A DNA stretch of 64,000 bases from Pyropia yezoensis (GCA_009829735.1 CM020618.1:61285-125284), one strand, 5' to 3'. Numbered from the stretch's first letter, positions 1 through 12,357 are shown. Program-made: numbers and translations. Notes: generated by a model not told the origin, from the letters alone.

Positions 1-450
1 AAGCCCGCCCAGGCTGTCGCCGTTGTTAGAGACTCGGGTGGCGCGAGACACGTAGGCTTGCAGGGGGTCCAGAAACACGACGACCAGCAAAATAAGGGAG
101 GACGTCTTGGCGGCCATCCAGCGAAGTACGGGCGGCCCCTGCCTTCAGCACAGGCCTGACCCTTGCTGTACGTCAGCACCGTGAATACGCTCCCAGCGTG
201 GACAAAAAGGCTTCTACGGGCACGCGCGGTAGAGGCGACCACCTTGAGCGCCGCGTCCTCGGTTTGACGGCCCGGCGAGCCGCCGGCGACGTGCATGGCA
301 GCCCACAATAGGGCGCGCAGCCGCTCAGCCTTTGCTTCCCAGCGCGCAATGGCGCCGCGCGCCACCTCTGCGGGCGGCGGCGCGGTGGCGCCGGAGCTGG
401 CTGCAGGACCCTGCACGGGCCGCACCGGGCAGGCAGCCGACTCGAGAGCG
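1..450 (-). pseudogene. H0: fragment of the recombinase-helicase gene
   Basis: This stretch is nearly identical to 18062-18514 of H1 and to the matching part of H2. It covers the region around the conserved Tyr-Ser-Lys of the recombinase-like domain and the helical segment before it. It shares the base states of H2 rather than H1 at two positions I checked (GACGTC where H1 has GAAGTC, and CACAGG where H1 has CACGGG). It lacks one G of a GGGG run present in both other copies, which breaks the frame. It is cut by the window edge on the left and by a 500-N gap on the right, so whether a whole gene lies here cannot be seen. Confidence 0.85.
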
Positions 451-950
451 NNNNNNNNNNNNNNNNNNNNNNNNNNNNNNNNNNNNNNNNNNNNNNNNNN
501 NNNNNNNNNNNNNNNNNNNNNNNNNNNNNNNNNNNNNNNNNNNNNNNNNNNNNNNNNNNNNNNNNNNNNNNNNNNNNNNNNNNNNNNNNNNNNNNNNNNN
601 NNNNNNNNNNNNNNNNNNNNNNNNNNNNNNNNNNNNNNNNNNNNNNNNNNNNNNNNNNNNNNNNNNNNNNNNNNNNNNNNNNNNNNNNNNNNNNNNNNNN
701 NNNNNNNNNNNNNNNNNNNNNNNNNNNNNNNNNNNNNNNNNNNNNNNNNNNNNNNNNNNNNNNNNNNNNNNNNNNNNNNNNNNNNNNNNNNNNNNNNNNN
801 NNNNNNNNNNNNNNNNNNNNNNNNNNNNNNNNNNNNNNNNNNNNNNNNNNNNNNNNNNNNNNNNNNNNNNNNNNNNNNNNNNNNNNNNNNNNNNNNNNNN
901 NNNNNNNNNNNNNNNNNNNNNNNNNNNNNNNNNNNNNNNNNNNNNNNNNN
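451..950. other. Assembly gap (500 N)
   Basis: Exactly 500 N. It separates helicase fragment H0 from the integrase region of element A. The 3' end of element A (chromodomain, antisense ORF, 3' LTR) would be expected here, about 3.5 kb, so the gap size is a placeholder. Confidence 0.99.
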
Positions 951-3900
951 CCTGACTTTAGGGATGAGGTTTTCAAGCCTAGCAGCGAACTCCGCCTTAC
1001 TCTCAGTAGGAGTGGGCGTACTGCCACCATCCTCCCTAGTTGGGAGCGGCCGCCGCACGGCAATAGACCGCACGCGACGGGGGGTCACAAAAGCGAGGGG
1101 TACTTCCCCGGTAGATGAGTGAACCTGCGAATTGTAGGCAGTGGTCAGAATAGAAATGTATTGGTCCCACGTCTTCACGTGCTCACTCACATAATGGCGC
1201 AGCTGCCTAACAATAGTTTTGTTGAAGCGCTCCACCTGCCCATTAGTTTGTGGTGGTAGGGGGTGGCATAGTTTGCCTTAACCCCCAACATATCCAGCAC
1301 TCCTTGAAACAGTACAGACGCAAATTGCGGTCCATTGTCCGATAGTGTACTATCCGGAATGCCATACGCGGCAACCCAGTGATCTAGGAAGGCTGACACG
1401 ACCGACATGGCCGTGATCTCTGCCAGTGGGATCGCTCGCGTAAGTTTCGTGAAGCGGTCACAGATGACCAGGAGGTACTGGTTGCCCTCCTCGGTCACTG
1501 GCAGTGGCCCAAGGATGTCCATCGCCAACGCGGCGAAGGGCTCCTTGGCCGGGAACAATAGCATAGCCGTAGTAGGCCGCCGTTCCATCAGACGGTTCTG
1601 TGCACAACTTGTGCAGGCAGCCACCCAACTGTAGATGTCCACCACCATGGACGGCCAGTAGTACCTGGTCCTCAGGGTCTGGTACAGTTTTACTAGACCC
1701 CAGGTGTCCACCCGTGGGAGCGTTATGCTCCCTCTCAAGGATACTGTCCTTGAGGGATGCGGGGACGACAAGTTGTTCGGTCCCCTGGAATACCCCCCTC
1801 CTCATGAGGAGGCCATCGTCTCCCAGGAAGAACCGCGTCTCCGCCACTGTATCCAGGGTATCCCTCTGCGACTTGCAGAAGGGATCCTCGGCCTGGGCCT
1901 TCACTACTTCGTCCAGGGACAGGGGCAAGTACTTCTTGTTCCCTGGCGCCTCGGGATTCAACGCCTGACCCGAGCGCGTGACTACCCCCACGATGGGGAT
2001 GTCCTCATCGACTGGGGTGGTGTCCAGTCCCTCGGTAGGTACCCGAGAGAGGCCGTCGGCAAGGGCATGTTGCCTGCCAGGTCGGTACTCAATATCAAAG
2101 TTGAAGGGTGCAAGTCGCACCCTCCACCGGTTGAGACGAGTGTTCGTACAGTCCGTCTTGAAGATGAACTGCAACGCGCGGTGGTCACAGCGGGTGAGGA
2201 ACTTCTCACCCTCTAGGTAGTGACGAAGTGACGTCACCGCCCATACCACTGCGAGTCCTTCCAGCTCGGTGACTCCGTAGTTCTTCTCGGCCGAGTTTAG
2301 CCCCTTACTAAAGTATCCAACCGGCAAGTACTCCTTGTCCGGCTGCTGCTGAAGCAACACACAACCAAGTTGGTCGTAGCTAGCGTCCACATCCAGGATG
2401 TAGTGGCCTCCCAACCTGGGAATAGCCAGGATAGGGGGCTTCAGCAGAAGGTCCCGAAGAGTCTCAAAGGATTCCTGCTCCACCCGACTTGGGGGAGGCA
2501 GGTTCTTCGGTAGCGTTGAGCTCACTAACTCATTCAACGGCTTCGCCACTTTGGCGAAGCCCTTAGTGAAACGTCGGTACACGTTACACATCCCGAGGAA
2601 GCTCCTCATCTGGGTCTGGGTCCGGGGGTACTGAGCCTTGCGGATGGCCCTCAAGTTTTTCTCGTTGACACTGAGACGCCCCGGACGGACAACATGTCCC
2701 AAGTACTCCACCTCTTGAGTGAAGAGGTGGCACTTACTCGCCTTCAGTGACACTCCGGCGTCAGCAAGTAGCTTGAACACCTGGCCAAGATGGCCAATGT
2801 GTTCCTCCGGACTTCGGGAGAACACAATGATATCGTCTAGGTACACGAGACAGATCTGCCACCGTACTCCGGCCAGAATCATGTCCATAGCGCGCTGGAA
2901 AGTTGCCGGCGCGTTACACAGGCCAAACGGTAGGCGCTTGCACTGGTAGGTACCACAGTGACAGGTAAAGGTAGTTTTATGCCTGTCCTCCGGGGCAATG
3001 GGAATTTGCCAGTACCCCGCGTTACAGTCCAGGGTAGAGAACACGTTTGCCTCCCCCAGAGAGTCCAGACAGTCATCCATCCGAGGTAGGGGATAACTAT
3101 CCTTCACCGTGCTCTCGTTGAGCTTACGGTAGTCGATACAGAACCGGGGGGTCCCATCAACTTTGGGGACGATCACCACCGGACTCGCCCACTCGGCGTT
3201 GCTGGCCTCGATCACATCGAGGGCCTCCATGCGAGCAACTTGCTCCTTAACGAGGGCCCTTGAACGGGGTCCCCCCCTATACGGTTGTTGGCGTATAGGG
3301 GGCGCACCGGGTTTCAACTCGATCCGGTGTTGGGTAGCTCTCATGAGTCCCAATTGACCATCCCACAACTTGTGATATTGGTCCAAGAGGCGTTCAACTT
3401 GAACCCTCAACCTGGGTGGAACACCCTCCATGTTTACCTGGGGCCGAGGAGAGGCGGCCGACTTGGCTTGATGCTTCTCCTTTCCGGACTGCGGGTCGCT
3501 ACTTGCGCCCGCGCTGAGGGTGACCGCTACTACCGGTCCCTCGTGTTGGTCGATATAGCCGAACTTGGCCCCCGACTTGAAGAACTTGGGCGACGAGCTC
3601 AGGTTCATCACCTGGATCCTCCACGGGACTCCGGCTTTGGAGTCCATCGTGCCAAGGGCAACATGCACTTGGTGCTTGCGAGCAAGACGGGGGTTAGGGT
3701 GCACCAACCCGTTCCCCGCATAATCAGTTACAACATCCACGTGCGCCACCGAGTTGGGGGGCAACATGACTTTACGGGCTAAACGCAGAGTAGCAGTAAA
3801 CCCTTCCCTCACAGAACAAACAGGCTTCGACTGTGAAACTGTCACAGGAGCCACAGACTTTCCCTTACCAAGGATGGGGATAGTCTCCCCATTCATCAAC

Positions 3901-4414
3901 TTGACCCAGTATCAGGGCCACAAATCAAAGGCACTTGTGTTACGACATAAGGGGTACCCAGAAGCAGGGGTACCGATATATTCTCAACTACACCATAGGT
4001 CACGTCGACCTCATGGGTCCCCAACCGAGTTGGTAGGGTCACGGCACCAACGATGGGAAGTACCCCACCATTGATATCGATCAGATGGTCAGCTTTAGAC
4101 TTCCAGCGTTGGAGCCTCATCCCCTTTGGTAATAGCGACTTGCGTATCAAGGAGGCTCCTGACCCGGTATCAAGTACGATACGGGCACAACAGGCGCGGC
4201 CGGGGGCAAGTTGCACCCGTCCAGCCACCTGGAAGTTCTCACCCGTCAGCACCGCGATGACCCGACGTGGGTTTACGTTCTTGGGAAGTCCCACCCGAGG
4301 TGGGCGGACTCCCTTAGGTCGCCGCAGTATCCGACACGGTTGGTTCGTCCTCTTGGCCCACTTGGCCGAGGCTGCCGTTGTGAGCTTCGGACGACCAGCT
4401 CCAACGGTCATTCG
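951..4414 (-). pseudogene. pol: Element A pol (protease-RT-RNase H-integrase), frameshifted
   Basis: Reading from 4411 downward: retroviral-type aspartic protease with a Asp-Thr-Gly-Ser active site (about 4165), reverse transcriptase with Tyr-Leu-Asp-Asp (about 2840), RNase H, then integrase with the His-His-Cys-Cys region and DDE core. It lies one frame behind (-1) gag, and its first ATG overlaps the gag stop as ATGA. Three single-base indels against element B split it into 4411-3896, 3899-1458 and 1771-1187. The gap removes the rest. The product would synthesise and integrate the element's cDNA, but this copy is interrupted as assembled. Confidence 0.88.
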
Positions 4415-6353
4415 TTTCCCGCCGACTTGGCGTCCGAATCTGAGGGCGAAGGGGACGACGACGAGTCCGAGGACGACGTGTCCGCCCCCTCCGTCGAGGG
4501 TGTGGCGACCGCCACCACTGGTCGAGACCCACCCTCGCGGCGTGAACGCACTTCGTTCGTAGCCGACTTCTTACTCGCATTCCTAACAAGCTGTTGGATG
4601 CGTTTACTCAACTTGGGGCAATCATATGCCCAGTGACCATCGGAGTTGCAGTTCCAACACCGATGATCAGTTCCCGGAGGGGTCTTCCCAACTGGGGAAG
4701 ACGACGAGGTACCTTGGGAAGTTCCCACGGCAGCTACCACCCTCTCCTTGCGGATTCGGCGTGCCTCTCGCAACTCTCTGGCCTGGCGCGCCTCTTCCCG
4801 TTCCTTGGCCAACTCGGCCTGACGCTCCTGGCGTTGTTCCTCCCGCAACTTGCGGTAGGCCTCGCCTCGGCGGTAGGCGAACCTAGCCAACTCGGCCAGG
4901 GTCGCCCGGGCAGTGTTATGCTCCCGGGTCTCCATCCGGACTGACCAGTGGAGTCCTTCCACAAACCGACTCTTCACCACAGCTTGTGGATGAAGAAACC
5001 CACAAAGATTGTTGAGCTTACGGACTCGCTCCGCAAAGGACAACTCGTCCTCCGCCTCTTCCTGATGGGCTTGCGTAAACTCCTCGACTTGAGAAGCCAA
5101 CGCCGCTTCATCAACCATGGCCCTCAACAACCAGTTGACGAGCTCCAAATAGGACGTCACCTCCCCAGCGCCTCCACTTGAGGAGCTGGGCATGACGGAC
5201 ATAAGTTCTGTCCGCAGGTCTCCCTTCGTAAACTCCTGTAGCATGTAAAAAGCCATGCCTTCACTTATGGCATTGTCGTCACAGGCTTTTGTGAAACGAC
5301 GTAGGAACTCAAAGACACGGAGGGGGGGAGTTCCATCCCACTCCGCTCTGTGCCCAAAAGAATGAAGTGCATTCTTCTTGGCACGGCCCATAGCTCGGGC
5401 CTGGTCAGGACCATACGCCACCGACTTGTTGTGGAGGGCGTAGGTCTCACAGTCAAAGATCCTCTGGTAGACCGGGTTGGCTACCTGGATCTTGGGCGGC
5501 ACCTCACGTTGAGGGAACAGCCGCTGTGGCACTGGGGTAAGTCCACCCTCAGTGCCTGTAGTCTGGTACGGCGAGCTTGGTGTAGCCGCCGGCGTTTCCG
5601 AGGGGAACTCCCCCGTGAAGGGCGTACGCCCCACCGCGTATGGTGTGGCTCCCTCGTTGGGAGTCACAGTGTCGCCCCCAGTTCGGGGCGACCCGAGATA
5701 GGCGTGGGGAGGGATTCCCCCTGCGCCTGTGGGCTCGAAAGCCCCAATCCGGTCTGGACATTCAGGCCATCTGGCAAACTCGCTACAATCTGATTCAGGA
5801 TAGTATTCGTCATCGTGACCACCAGGTCCGGCAAAGTCTGCCGCAACACATTGGTCGCCTCCCGACGGACAGTTTCCGCGAGGAGTGGATTGACGACTCC
5901 AGTTGAGTCTCGGTCCGCCTCCGGGAGTCCACCTGAGGGGTAACCACGTTCCTCAGGGGTCTCAACCGGGGGCATGGGCGCGAGCCCATCGCCGACCAAC
6001 GGAGGTCCGCCGTCCTCCGAAAGCCTAGTTGGCGATGGCTCCATGCCAAAGTTGGCTCCAACCCGAGTGGAACTCGCGGGGACAGTCCTCACCCCTTGGG
6101 ACGTTCCCGTTGAGTATACCACGCGGTGGCCAGACTTCGGCCCACCCACGTCAGAAGTGTCACCCGAGTGAACTCCCGACTGAGTCGGGGTGGCCTGTTG
6201 CCCGCCCGCACTTCCAGTCCTGCTGGCTTGAGGGACCTCTAGTCCCTCTGCGACCCCAGGTAAACCCACCTGTGTCTCACCAGTATTCAAAGGCACTGAA
6301 GTACGTGCGTCACCCGTGTACTCCCCGGACGACGGGGGGTCCGAGCTAGCCAT
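4408..6353 (-). pseudogene. gag: Element A gag, one frameshift
   Basis: Start chosen at ATG 6353, the first ATG of the open frame; the frame is open further upstream without an ATG. The N-terminal third is Pro/Gly/Thr-rich and disordered-looking, followed by a helical capsid-like region and a single CCHC zinc knuckle (Cys-x2-Cys-x4-His-x4-Cys) near 4650, then an acidic Ser-rich tail. One G is missing at about 5665 relative to B, splitting the gene. It ends Gly-Asn-Glu-stop with the GGGAAAC heptamer (4414-4420) before the stop. Confidence 0.88.
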
Positions 6354-6453
6354 GTTGGCTAACGATCCGTATGACACGGTCCAAGTCCACCGTTCCTCTG
6401 AGACAGAGGGCCCCCTACACCCGGGTGCACCCGGAGGTAAAGTTTACCTCTGA

Positions 6454-6470
6454 CCCCCGCTGCTCCACCA
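6454..6470 (-). promoter_or_regulatory. Element A primer-binding site
   Basis: Two bases inside the LTR. It matches the 17-nt site of elements B, D and E except for a base change (GCGGG for GCAGG). It would pair with the 3' end of a tRNA ending in CCA. Confidence 0.7.
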
Positions 6471-6472
6471 AA

Positions 6473-6936
6473 TGTGGCAAAAACCACTCGCACACACAGT
6501 ACCCAAGTTGGGGCGGTGTGCGAGGGCTGCCTCCCGTGTCGGGGGAACCGGAAGAAGTGCAAGTCGCACACACTCTATCCCTGTTGTGGGGCAATCCCCC
6601 ACGGACAAACAAGAAGATGGTGTGTGGTCCAACAGTTTCTTGGTCGGGACGGGGACGCAGGGCCAAGCCCCGCTGTCCTCCCTTATCCCCCCAGGGTCCA
6701 CTCAGAATCTCGCCACTCAGAATCTCCCACCCCAGCACCTGCCCACCGGGCCACACGAAAATTCAAGACGATAAATGCAGAAAACCCTCAAATCCAAGTT
6801 GGATTTACTACTAACTAACTATCCCGAACTTAGGGAATATGGACCCAAATGCAGGGGGAGGAACGGACCAGGCTAGTGGCCTGCCGCCCCTTGCATGGCA
6901 CGTGTTGCCCCCTACCTGGGGGTCAATACTGCCACA
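6473..6936 (-). repeat. Element A 5' LTR
   Basis: 464 bp, bounded by the 7-bp inverted termini TGTGGCA/TGCCACA, as in the 469-bp LTRs of element B. It contains the same 8+1+8 palindrome around AAATCCAA-C-TTGGATTT. Confidence 0.92.
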
Positions 6937-9203
6937 GCATGCAACTACCAGAAAACAAGCAAGCACCCGCTCGAGCAACCCTTCTCTCCGCCTCTCCCCT
7001 CCTCCCTTCTCTCTGGACTCTCACCCTCCTTGCCGTCAAGTGTGACTCCCGCCGCGGGCGCTGCGCCGCGGGAGCGTCCTCCAGCGCCGCGTCAGCAGCA
7101 CGACGGGATCCAGAGGACAACGGGAAGACGTAGTGAGGTGGCCGGGACGCCTCAACGTACTTCGCCACCGGAGCAGCACTAGTAGCCGCCGGATGCTCCC
7201 GCTCCTCCAGGTACACCCGCCGTCGCTCTTGAATACGCGTGAAGGTCCCCGACCAACGCTGGGCCAAGCCATGCCGGGTAAAGGTTGCAAGAAGCTCACC
7301 AACAACCGGCCTGTCCGACATCTGGCCGCTGTCCGCGCAAGCAAACACCTGGTTGACCACGTCGTTCAAGACGCTGGCATACGTGCCCAGCACCAAGGAA
7401 GACCCGACGCCCTCGACCTGCACCGGAAGTCGGCCCAGCTGGTCCTCGATCATGCCTACGTCATACTGATCGCACGCCAGCCAACTTGAGTCAGGTATTA
7501 GTCGGGCACCCGAAAGCAGGAAAGGCACAGAGTCGGCGCCGGAATCTCACCTGGCCCGAGGATGCCACACCCGGACAGCTAGCACCGGCAGCGGAAACAG
7601 GAGCTCCCAACTAAAGGGTGGGCACCGAGCCGCCACCAGCCGTAAAGGTCGCCGGAGGAGGAACAGCCGGGGTAGTCGGCGACCGGATGACGATGCCCGG
7701 AGCAACGCCGAGAACCGCATCAGGCAAACGCAGTGCCGGAGGAGCCTGTAGCACCGGAGCAGGTAGAGTCGGGCGCACGCGCGCCGGCGGCGGCGAAGGC
7801 GAAGGAACCGGTGCGACAGGAGCAACCGGAGGAACTTGAGCAGCTGCCGACGCCCGACCAATCGCTGAAGCCCATCCCGACTCTTGTACCGGTGGCCCCG
7901 ACGGCAGCAGGGCCAGAGCGGCCGTCGTAGGAAGGCCTCCCAGCTGCGGCCACGCCGGCAGCGGCGTCGCAGGCTGCACCTTGGCCGGAGAAGATTGGTT
8001 GACCACCTGCACCCAACCCGAGCCATACCGACGCGGGCTATTCTGGTCTGCAGCCAGTTTCAAGAAGGTCCGGCCATGCACCGGGAGTTGACGCCGGAAG
8101 TAGGCCATTGCCTGGAAGAGCTCCTTGTGGTCCTCGTCTTGGCTGCACAAGAAGTCGACGGTCAGCTTGTCGACAATCCAGACCACGATTGAGTCCGAGA
8201 GGAGCCAGAGCCGGTTAGACACCAAGACCTCATGAAGCCAGTGGTTGGCGGCCAAGACCGTCATCTCGGAGGTGTACATCATGTACTGGATGGAGTGGAA
8301 GAAGCCCTTGATTGACGCCTGGGTCAGGGCGTCCAGGACGTACCACGTGAAGAAGATGCTGGATGGAGCGAACCCGACCGGGATCTCGACTTCCTGCTGC
8401 TGCGGAATGACCTTGGGGTAGTACGCAGCCCAGTTGGCCTTGTCCAGCTTCCAGAAATCTTGATGGTTGTAGATCACGTTGTAGTCCCGCTAGCGCCCAC
8501 GCTGCTCGCCTTGTTCCCGCGCCAACGACAACATGAAATACTTGCGGGTCAAGAAAGGCGGCTCCAGAGCGACCATGTTCGGACGGGGCTCGCAAGTCAA
8601 GCTCCCCGGCCCCTTGAGCGCCTCTTCCCAGACCTTGAGTGCCCGGCGGACGTAACCCTCCTCCTCCAGCCACCGGAGAACGGACGCAGACAATCGGCGC
8701 TTGGTCAGGGGAAGATCCAGCACCCGCGCAAAGGGGAGATCCTCCAGGCGGGCAACCCAAGATGAACCCGAAAAGCTCTGGGAGCGGTCTTGAGCCAGGC
8801 GCTCCTGGTCCGCCGCGTGTAGACGCGTCCTGTCCATCTCCGTCAAGACCCCGCGCTGGAGTTCCTTGCGCCAGATAGCCAGACAATCTTGCTGACACTG
8901 GACCGCGCTGGCGTTGCCGACCACCGTGGAGTAGCGCCGGGCCGCCAGGGGATCCTGCCCAAATAGCATCTCCGGGAGACCCGCCGGGGGGGTCTCGACC
9001 GGGCGCGACGCTGGAGCCGGGGGCACTTGATCCGTCTCCGCCGTGACGAACGGCGTGTGGGCCGACACCCGAGGAACTGGAGGCAGGAGAGGGGCACGGT
9101 CACCCGAGTTCTCCCCCACGACACTCGCCACCGGAGCTACGGGCCCATCCAGGATCTCGGAGCTGGACATGCCGTCCAGAACCAGGGGGAACGGGAAGGT
9201 CAT
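6923..9203 (-). pseudogene. Family F antisense ORF (F2), broken
   Basis: No database family recognised. It reads from ATG 9203 towards the element's pol, antisense to the element. A single in-frame TAG at 8490-8492 separates the first 237 codons from the next stretch, which runs on in the same frame to 7611; a further frame covers 7528-6923, whose last codons lie in element A's LTR. The central part aligns with the family B antisense ORF: an acidic Leu-Glu-Glu-Glu segment, Gly-Pro-Gly-x-Leu, Pro-Pro-Phe-Leu, then Tyr-Tyr-Pro-Lys and a Val-Glu-Ile-Pro-x-Gly-Phe motif at about 8380-8430. The later part is Pro/Ala-rich, the end Arg-rich. A CAG/GTGAGA splice-donor-like site lies at about 7550. 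Function unknown; a gag-like or accessory nucleic-acid-binding protein is possible. Confidence 0.7.
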
Positions 9204-9918
9204 GGTGAAGGAGGGGGGCAGCGCTCGGGAAGGTGATCACGATCGGGGTGAAGACGCTCGACCTCGGCACCGGTGTAGGCGTGCTCGAGGCTGTGCACGA
9301 TGGCATCTGGTACGGCCCGAGGACGTGCCGGACTAGGGAGGGAGCTATGTAGCATCCCTGGCCCTGACTTGGCGCTGACCCGGGATGGCGACCAGGGAGC
9401 ACCAGGTGCCAGGACACGCCCGCCGTGTAAGGATGATTGGCGGCCGTGGCCCGTGCCCGGCACTGGGATGCGGTGGACTACGCTACCCACACGTGAGAGT
9501 GGGCCTTCTGATGGGTTTTTGCTTATTTGTGAGGGACTTGATTAGACAGAATTTGAGTGCGAGATTAGTGAGGGAGAATAGAATTAGTAGTGATAGTGGC
9601 CCCCAACCTGACGAGGTTAGACTCGGGTCGGGGCCACTCGGGGGTAGCAGGAGGCTACCTGGCCAGCGTGCCGCGGCTCCCCCAGATGCACGTTAAGAGG
9701 GACAGTGAGGCGCCCTTGGCCTGCGCCCTCAGGATAAAAGACAACTGCGCGTTTCCTTTCTTCTTCCCCGTGTGCACTACCGTGCGTATCTGTTTGCTCT
9801 GCGAGCAGGCACGTGAGGCAACAGGCATACCACTCTCGTAGTTCCTCTTTCGTGTTACCTGTCACTTTCCCCGGAGGGTCATTGGCACGTGTCTGAGAGG
9901 ATCGAGTTTTATACCACA
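6937..9918 (+). mobile_element. F2: 3' end of a family F Ty3/gypsy element
   Basis: Orientation follows from the LTR at 9348-9918, which matches the LTR of F1 in the plus direction. As in element B, the long ORF just inside the 3' LTR runs antisense to the element. The purine-rich stretch just before the LTR (about 9331-9347) is the polypurine-tract candidate. Element A's LTR begins at 6937 and cuts the left side; pol is not seen. Confidence 0.75.
9348..9918 (+). repeat. Family F LTR (3' LTR of F2)
   Basis: 571 bp, beginning TGTAGCATCC and ending TATACCACA, matching the 573-bp LTR of F1 (32906-33478, reverse strand). The 5 bases on either side (AGCTA and ATTCC) do not match. That fits an end of a longer element, not a solo LTR. 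Confidence 0.85.
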
Positions 9919-10210
9919 ATTCCACGAGCTCCGGCGGGCGTACCTAGAGGAGCGGGAGCGTCCGGCTGCTACAAGTGTTTTTTCGGTGGTGGAGTATGGC
10001 GAGTCGTCTCGACCGGCTTAGTACGTCATCCTGTCCTCCTCTGGGTCCCGTCGTGCAACTGGTGAGGCACTGGAGAGCGCTCCTGCGGCGCTGCGCGTGC
10101 ACCGGGAGTAACCCTTGAGGGCGAGGAAGGTGGAAGGCACGGGGAAAGGGAGGAGGGAAGAGGCGGAGAGGAGGGTTGCTCGAATGGGTGCTTGCTTCTT
10201 TCCTAGCACT
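9919..10210 (+). pseudogene. Older inverted fragment of the family F antisense ORF
   Basis: Resembles the reverse complement of 6940-7225 with many substitutions. It covers the Arg/Glu-rich end of the antisense ORF, reading plus here. It lies directly outside the F2 LTR, so F2 probably inserted into an older, diverged family F copy lying in the opposite orientation. Confidence 0.6.
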
Positions 10211-10215
10211 CAAAC

Positions 10216-12357
10216 ATGGTGCGGGACACTCCCAGTCTGCTTGAGGACGACAATGACGCTCTGGAAGAGGACGGCGGCTCGAAGAACTGTGAAGCGGATG
10301 CGATTGTCGTCAAAAACGGCATCAACATTCACGCTGTCGCAGAGCAAGACGGGGTTGGGTCTGCTGGCGACAATAACAGCGGCAACGGGCAATGGCACAC
10401 CGCCCGAGTCTCAGGATGGTGCGGGCATCCAGGTCACCAACGTGGAGGACTGGTGTGATGAGATTGCGCTGCGCGCCCGGGCGGCGGCCACCCGGCTGGT
10501 CGAGCCCGTCCATCCACGGCCTCTACTGCTCGAGCGCAAGCGGCACCCTGGCGGCCCCGTCGACGACGCTGCGTGCGTGACGGACGGTGGGCAAAGCACG
10601 CCGGCCGGGGCGGGGGCGGACGCTTTGGCTGCACTCTGCACCCGTCCTACCCAAGCCGACAAGAGGCACCGCATTGACGGTGAACCCTTGGCGGATGACG
10701 AGGACGCGGGGGGGGCAAGGCCTTTAGGCAAGGCGCCCTCCGCCGACGATCATTTGGCGACGCAGCGCAAGGCGCGGCCAGGAACCAGTCGGAGGAGCGG
10801 CGCACGAGATGCCAGAGGCGATGGCGGCGGCGCAAGAGATGGGGTGGTCGGACCAGCAAGCTGGGAAGGCCCAGTCCCGGGCCGCACTCACGTTCATTGG
10901 GCAAGGTGTTCCCCAGGATGGTGAGCCCGCGGCTGCCGACAGTGTCCCCTCCGTGAGCGACAACGCGGTAAACGCAACTGCCCGTGTGGTGCAATGTGCC
11001 ATGGCGACGGCGAAGGCGATGGCCGACCTCGTCGACCACCAGCAGGGCGCCGTGCCCGCCGACATGGACGAGATGGCCGACAGGCGGGCACAGCGGCGGC
11101 CAGCCGGCCAGGCTGCCCGCGGCCTTGCAGCCTGTGCGACGACGCCGGCCCGGGCACCGCTCGTCCGGGCCGCAGAGGGCGCCCGCGCCCGGTGACGCTG
11201 CCGTAAGCGCACGACCAGCTCTGGAATGCGCAAGTGCGCCCGGTGCGGTTTAGCGGGTCACAACGTAGCACCTGTGACGCACAGCAAGATGTGGTCACGG
11301 AACACGCTGCGGTGGTCAAGGCCAGCTCTCCGACGGACGACAGACGGTGCGCCCCGCAAATTGGGCCACAAGGCCCCGACGTGCGCAAGTGTCACTGCGC
11401 TGGGCACACGGCGCGCACCTGCCACGCGGTCCCCGTCGGGGGGACCGGAGTCTCAGCGTCGAGGCTGGCGACTCGCACACCATGGGCGAGTACAAGGTGT
11501 ACACCTCGGTTGCTACTCCCACTGGCCCACGTGGGGCGACGCGACCCCTGGCTGCGGCTCCACCCGGGGGAGAGCGCGTCACCAGCGTCGATAGTCATGG
11601 CGGTCGGGGCGGGCCGCCTATGCCGCCGCGCAAGACGGTCGGGGACCCGGCGGTGGCCCAGACGCTGGGCCGCGCGCTCGAGTCACTGGCCACAGTGGCC
11701 ACTCGCCACATGTACCTCATGAGGCTGGGCATTGAGTATGCTCTCCGGTCAGTGTACCATGCGAGTGCCTCCATGCAAGACTTCGTCGACACCATACCTC
11801 TGGCACTGGCAAGCGGCAGCCACCCGCCCCTGTTCAGGTGGGTCGCGGCGGAAACCTCATGTCGCGTCGCAGCGGTGGCACAGCGGCCCGACGGCGATCT
11901 TGCTGGTTGCTGCCAGGCTCTCCCGGCAAAGCACCCCCGGGAGTCGGGCTTTGCCGGCGACGGGCTGGGCAGCGAGGCGTTTGCAACCGCATATTCCCGG
12001 TTCATGTCTACCATTCAAGAAGAGGCGCCGCTGCCCTGCAGCAAGAACCTGTGAGGCCCGAGCGATATTTTTGCGCTCAAGACGGCGGCCATGACCATCT
12101 CAGTGCATGTGGCGCAACCGGCAAGAACGGCTGCGACGTGCCTTGCCAAGGTGATGGTGGATGACGCCCTGCAGGCGGTCGACTGTTACCGCACCCACCC
12201 TCGACGTGCAGGCGCAGTCGTAGGCTGCCACCCCAGCGGGCGGCACTCAAGACCGTGAGCGTCGCGCCCTCCGCGGCAAGCTCACGCGGCTCATCGCCGA
12301 CACGATGATGCGGGGTGCCGATGAGGTCAAGGACGGCTCGTGGCCGGCGGTGTAGCA
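10216..12357 (+). pseudogene. Unrecognised degenerate gene with zinc-knuckle-like remnants
   Basis: I do not recognise this. Open plus-strand segments in different frames (10216-10458, 10115-10924, 10809-11195, 11234-11722, 11347-12054) look like one coding region broken by frame changes. Visible features are an acidic N-terminal stretch, an Ala-rich helical stretch near 10950-11090, and Cys/His clusters at about 11230-11270 and 11385-11425 that resemble CCHC knuckles (one is Cys-x-Cys-x2-His-x4-Cys). A Gag-like nucleocapsid is one reading, but nothing else supports it. It could be several overlapping chance ORFs in GC-rich DNA. Confidence 0.35.

Larger units (their letters stand above)
951..6936 (-). 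mobile_element. Element A: family B Ty3/gypsy chromovirus, 3' part missing
   Basis: Minus-strand element colinear with element B at 33485-42859: 5' LTR, primer-binding site, gag, pol. It enters the 451-950 gap inside the integrase C-terminal region. The breaks I could locate against B are single-base indels: about 5665 in gag, about 3900 early in pol, about 1690 before the integrase zinc-binding region, and about 1256 after the integrase core. The right end (LTR start) abuts family F antisense-ORF sequence at 6937, so A looks inserted into F2. The candidate target-site copy is GCATG at 6937-6941; the partner copy is not visible. Confidence 0.9.

Noticed and set aside
173-1122. Long frames spanning N runs (also at 14078-15295, 27437-28477 and 45800-46682)
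   Set aside because: They exist only because N is treated as open; the flanking pieces belong to different elements.
9348-9918. Solo LTR
   Set aside because: No matching target-site duplication, and a correctly placed antisense ORF lies directly inside it, so it is the 3' LTR of a partial element.
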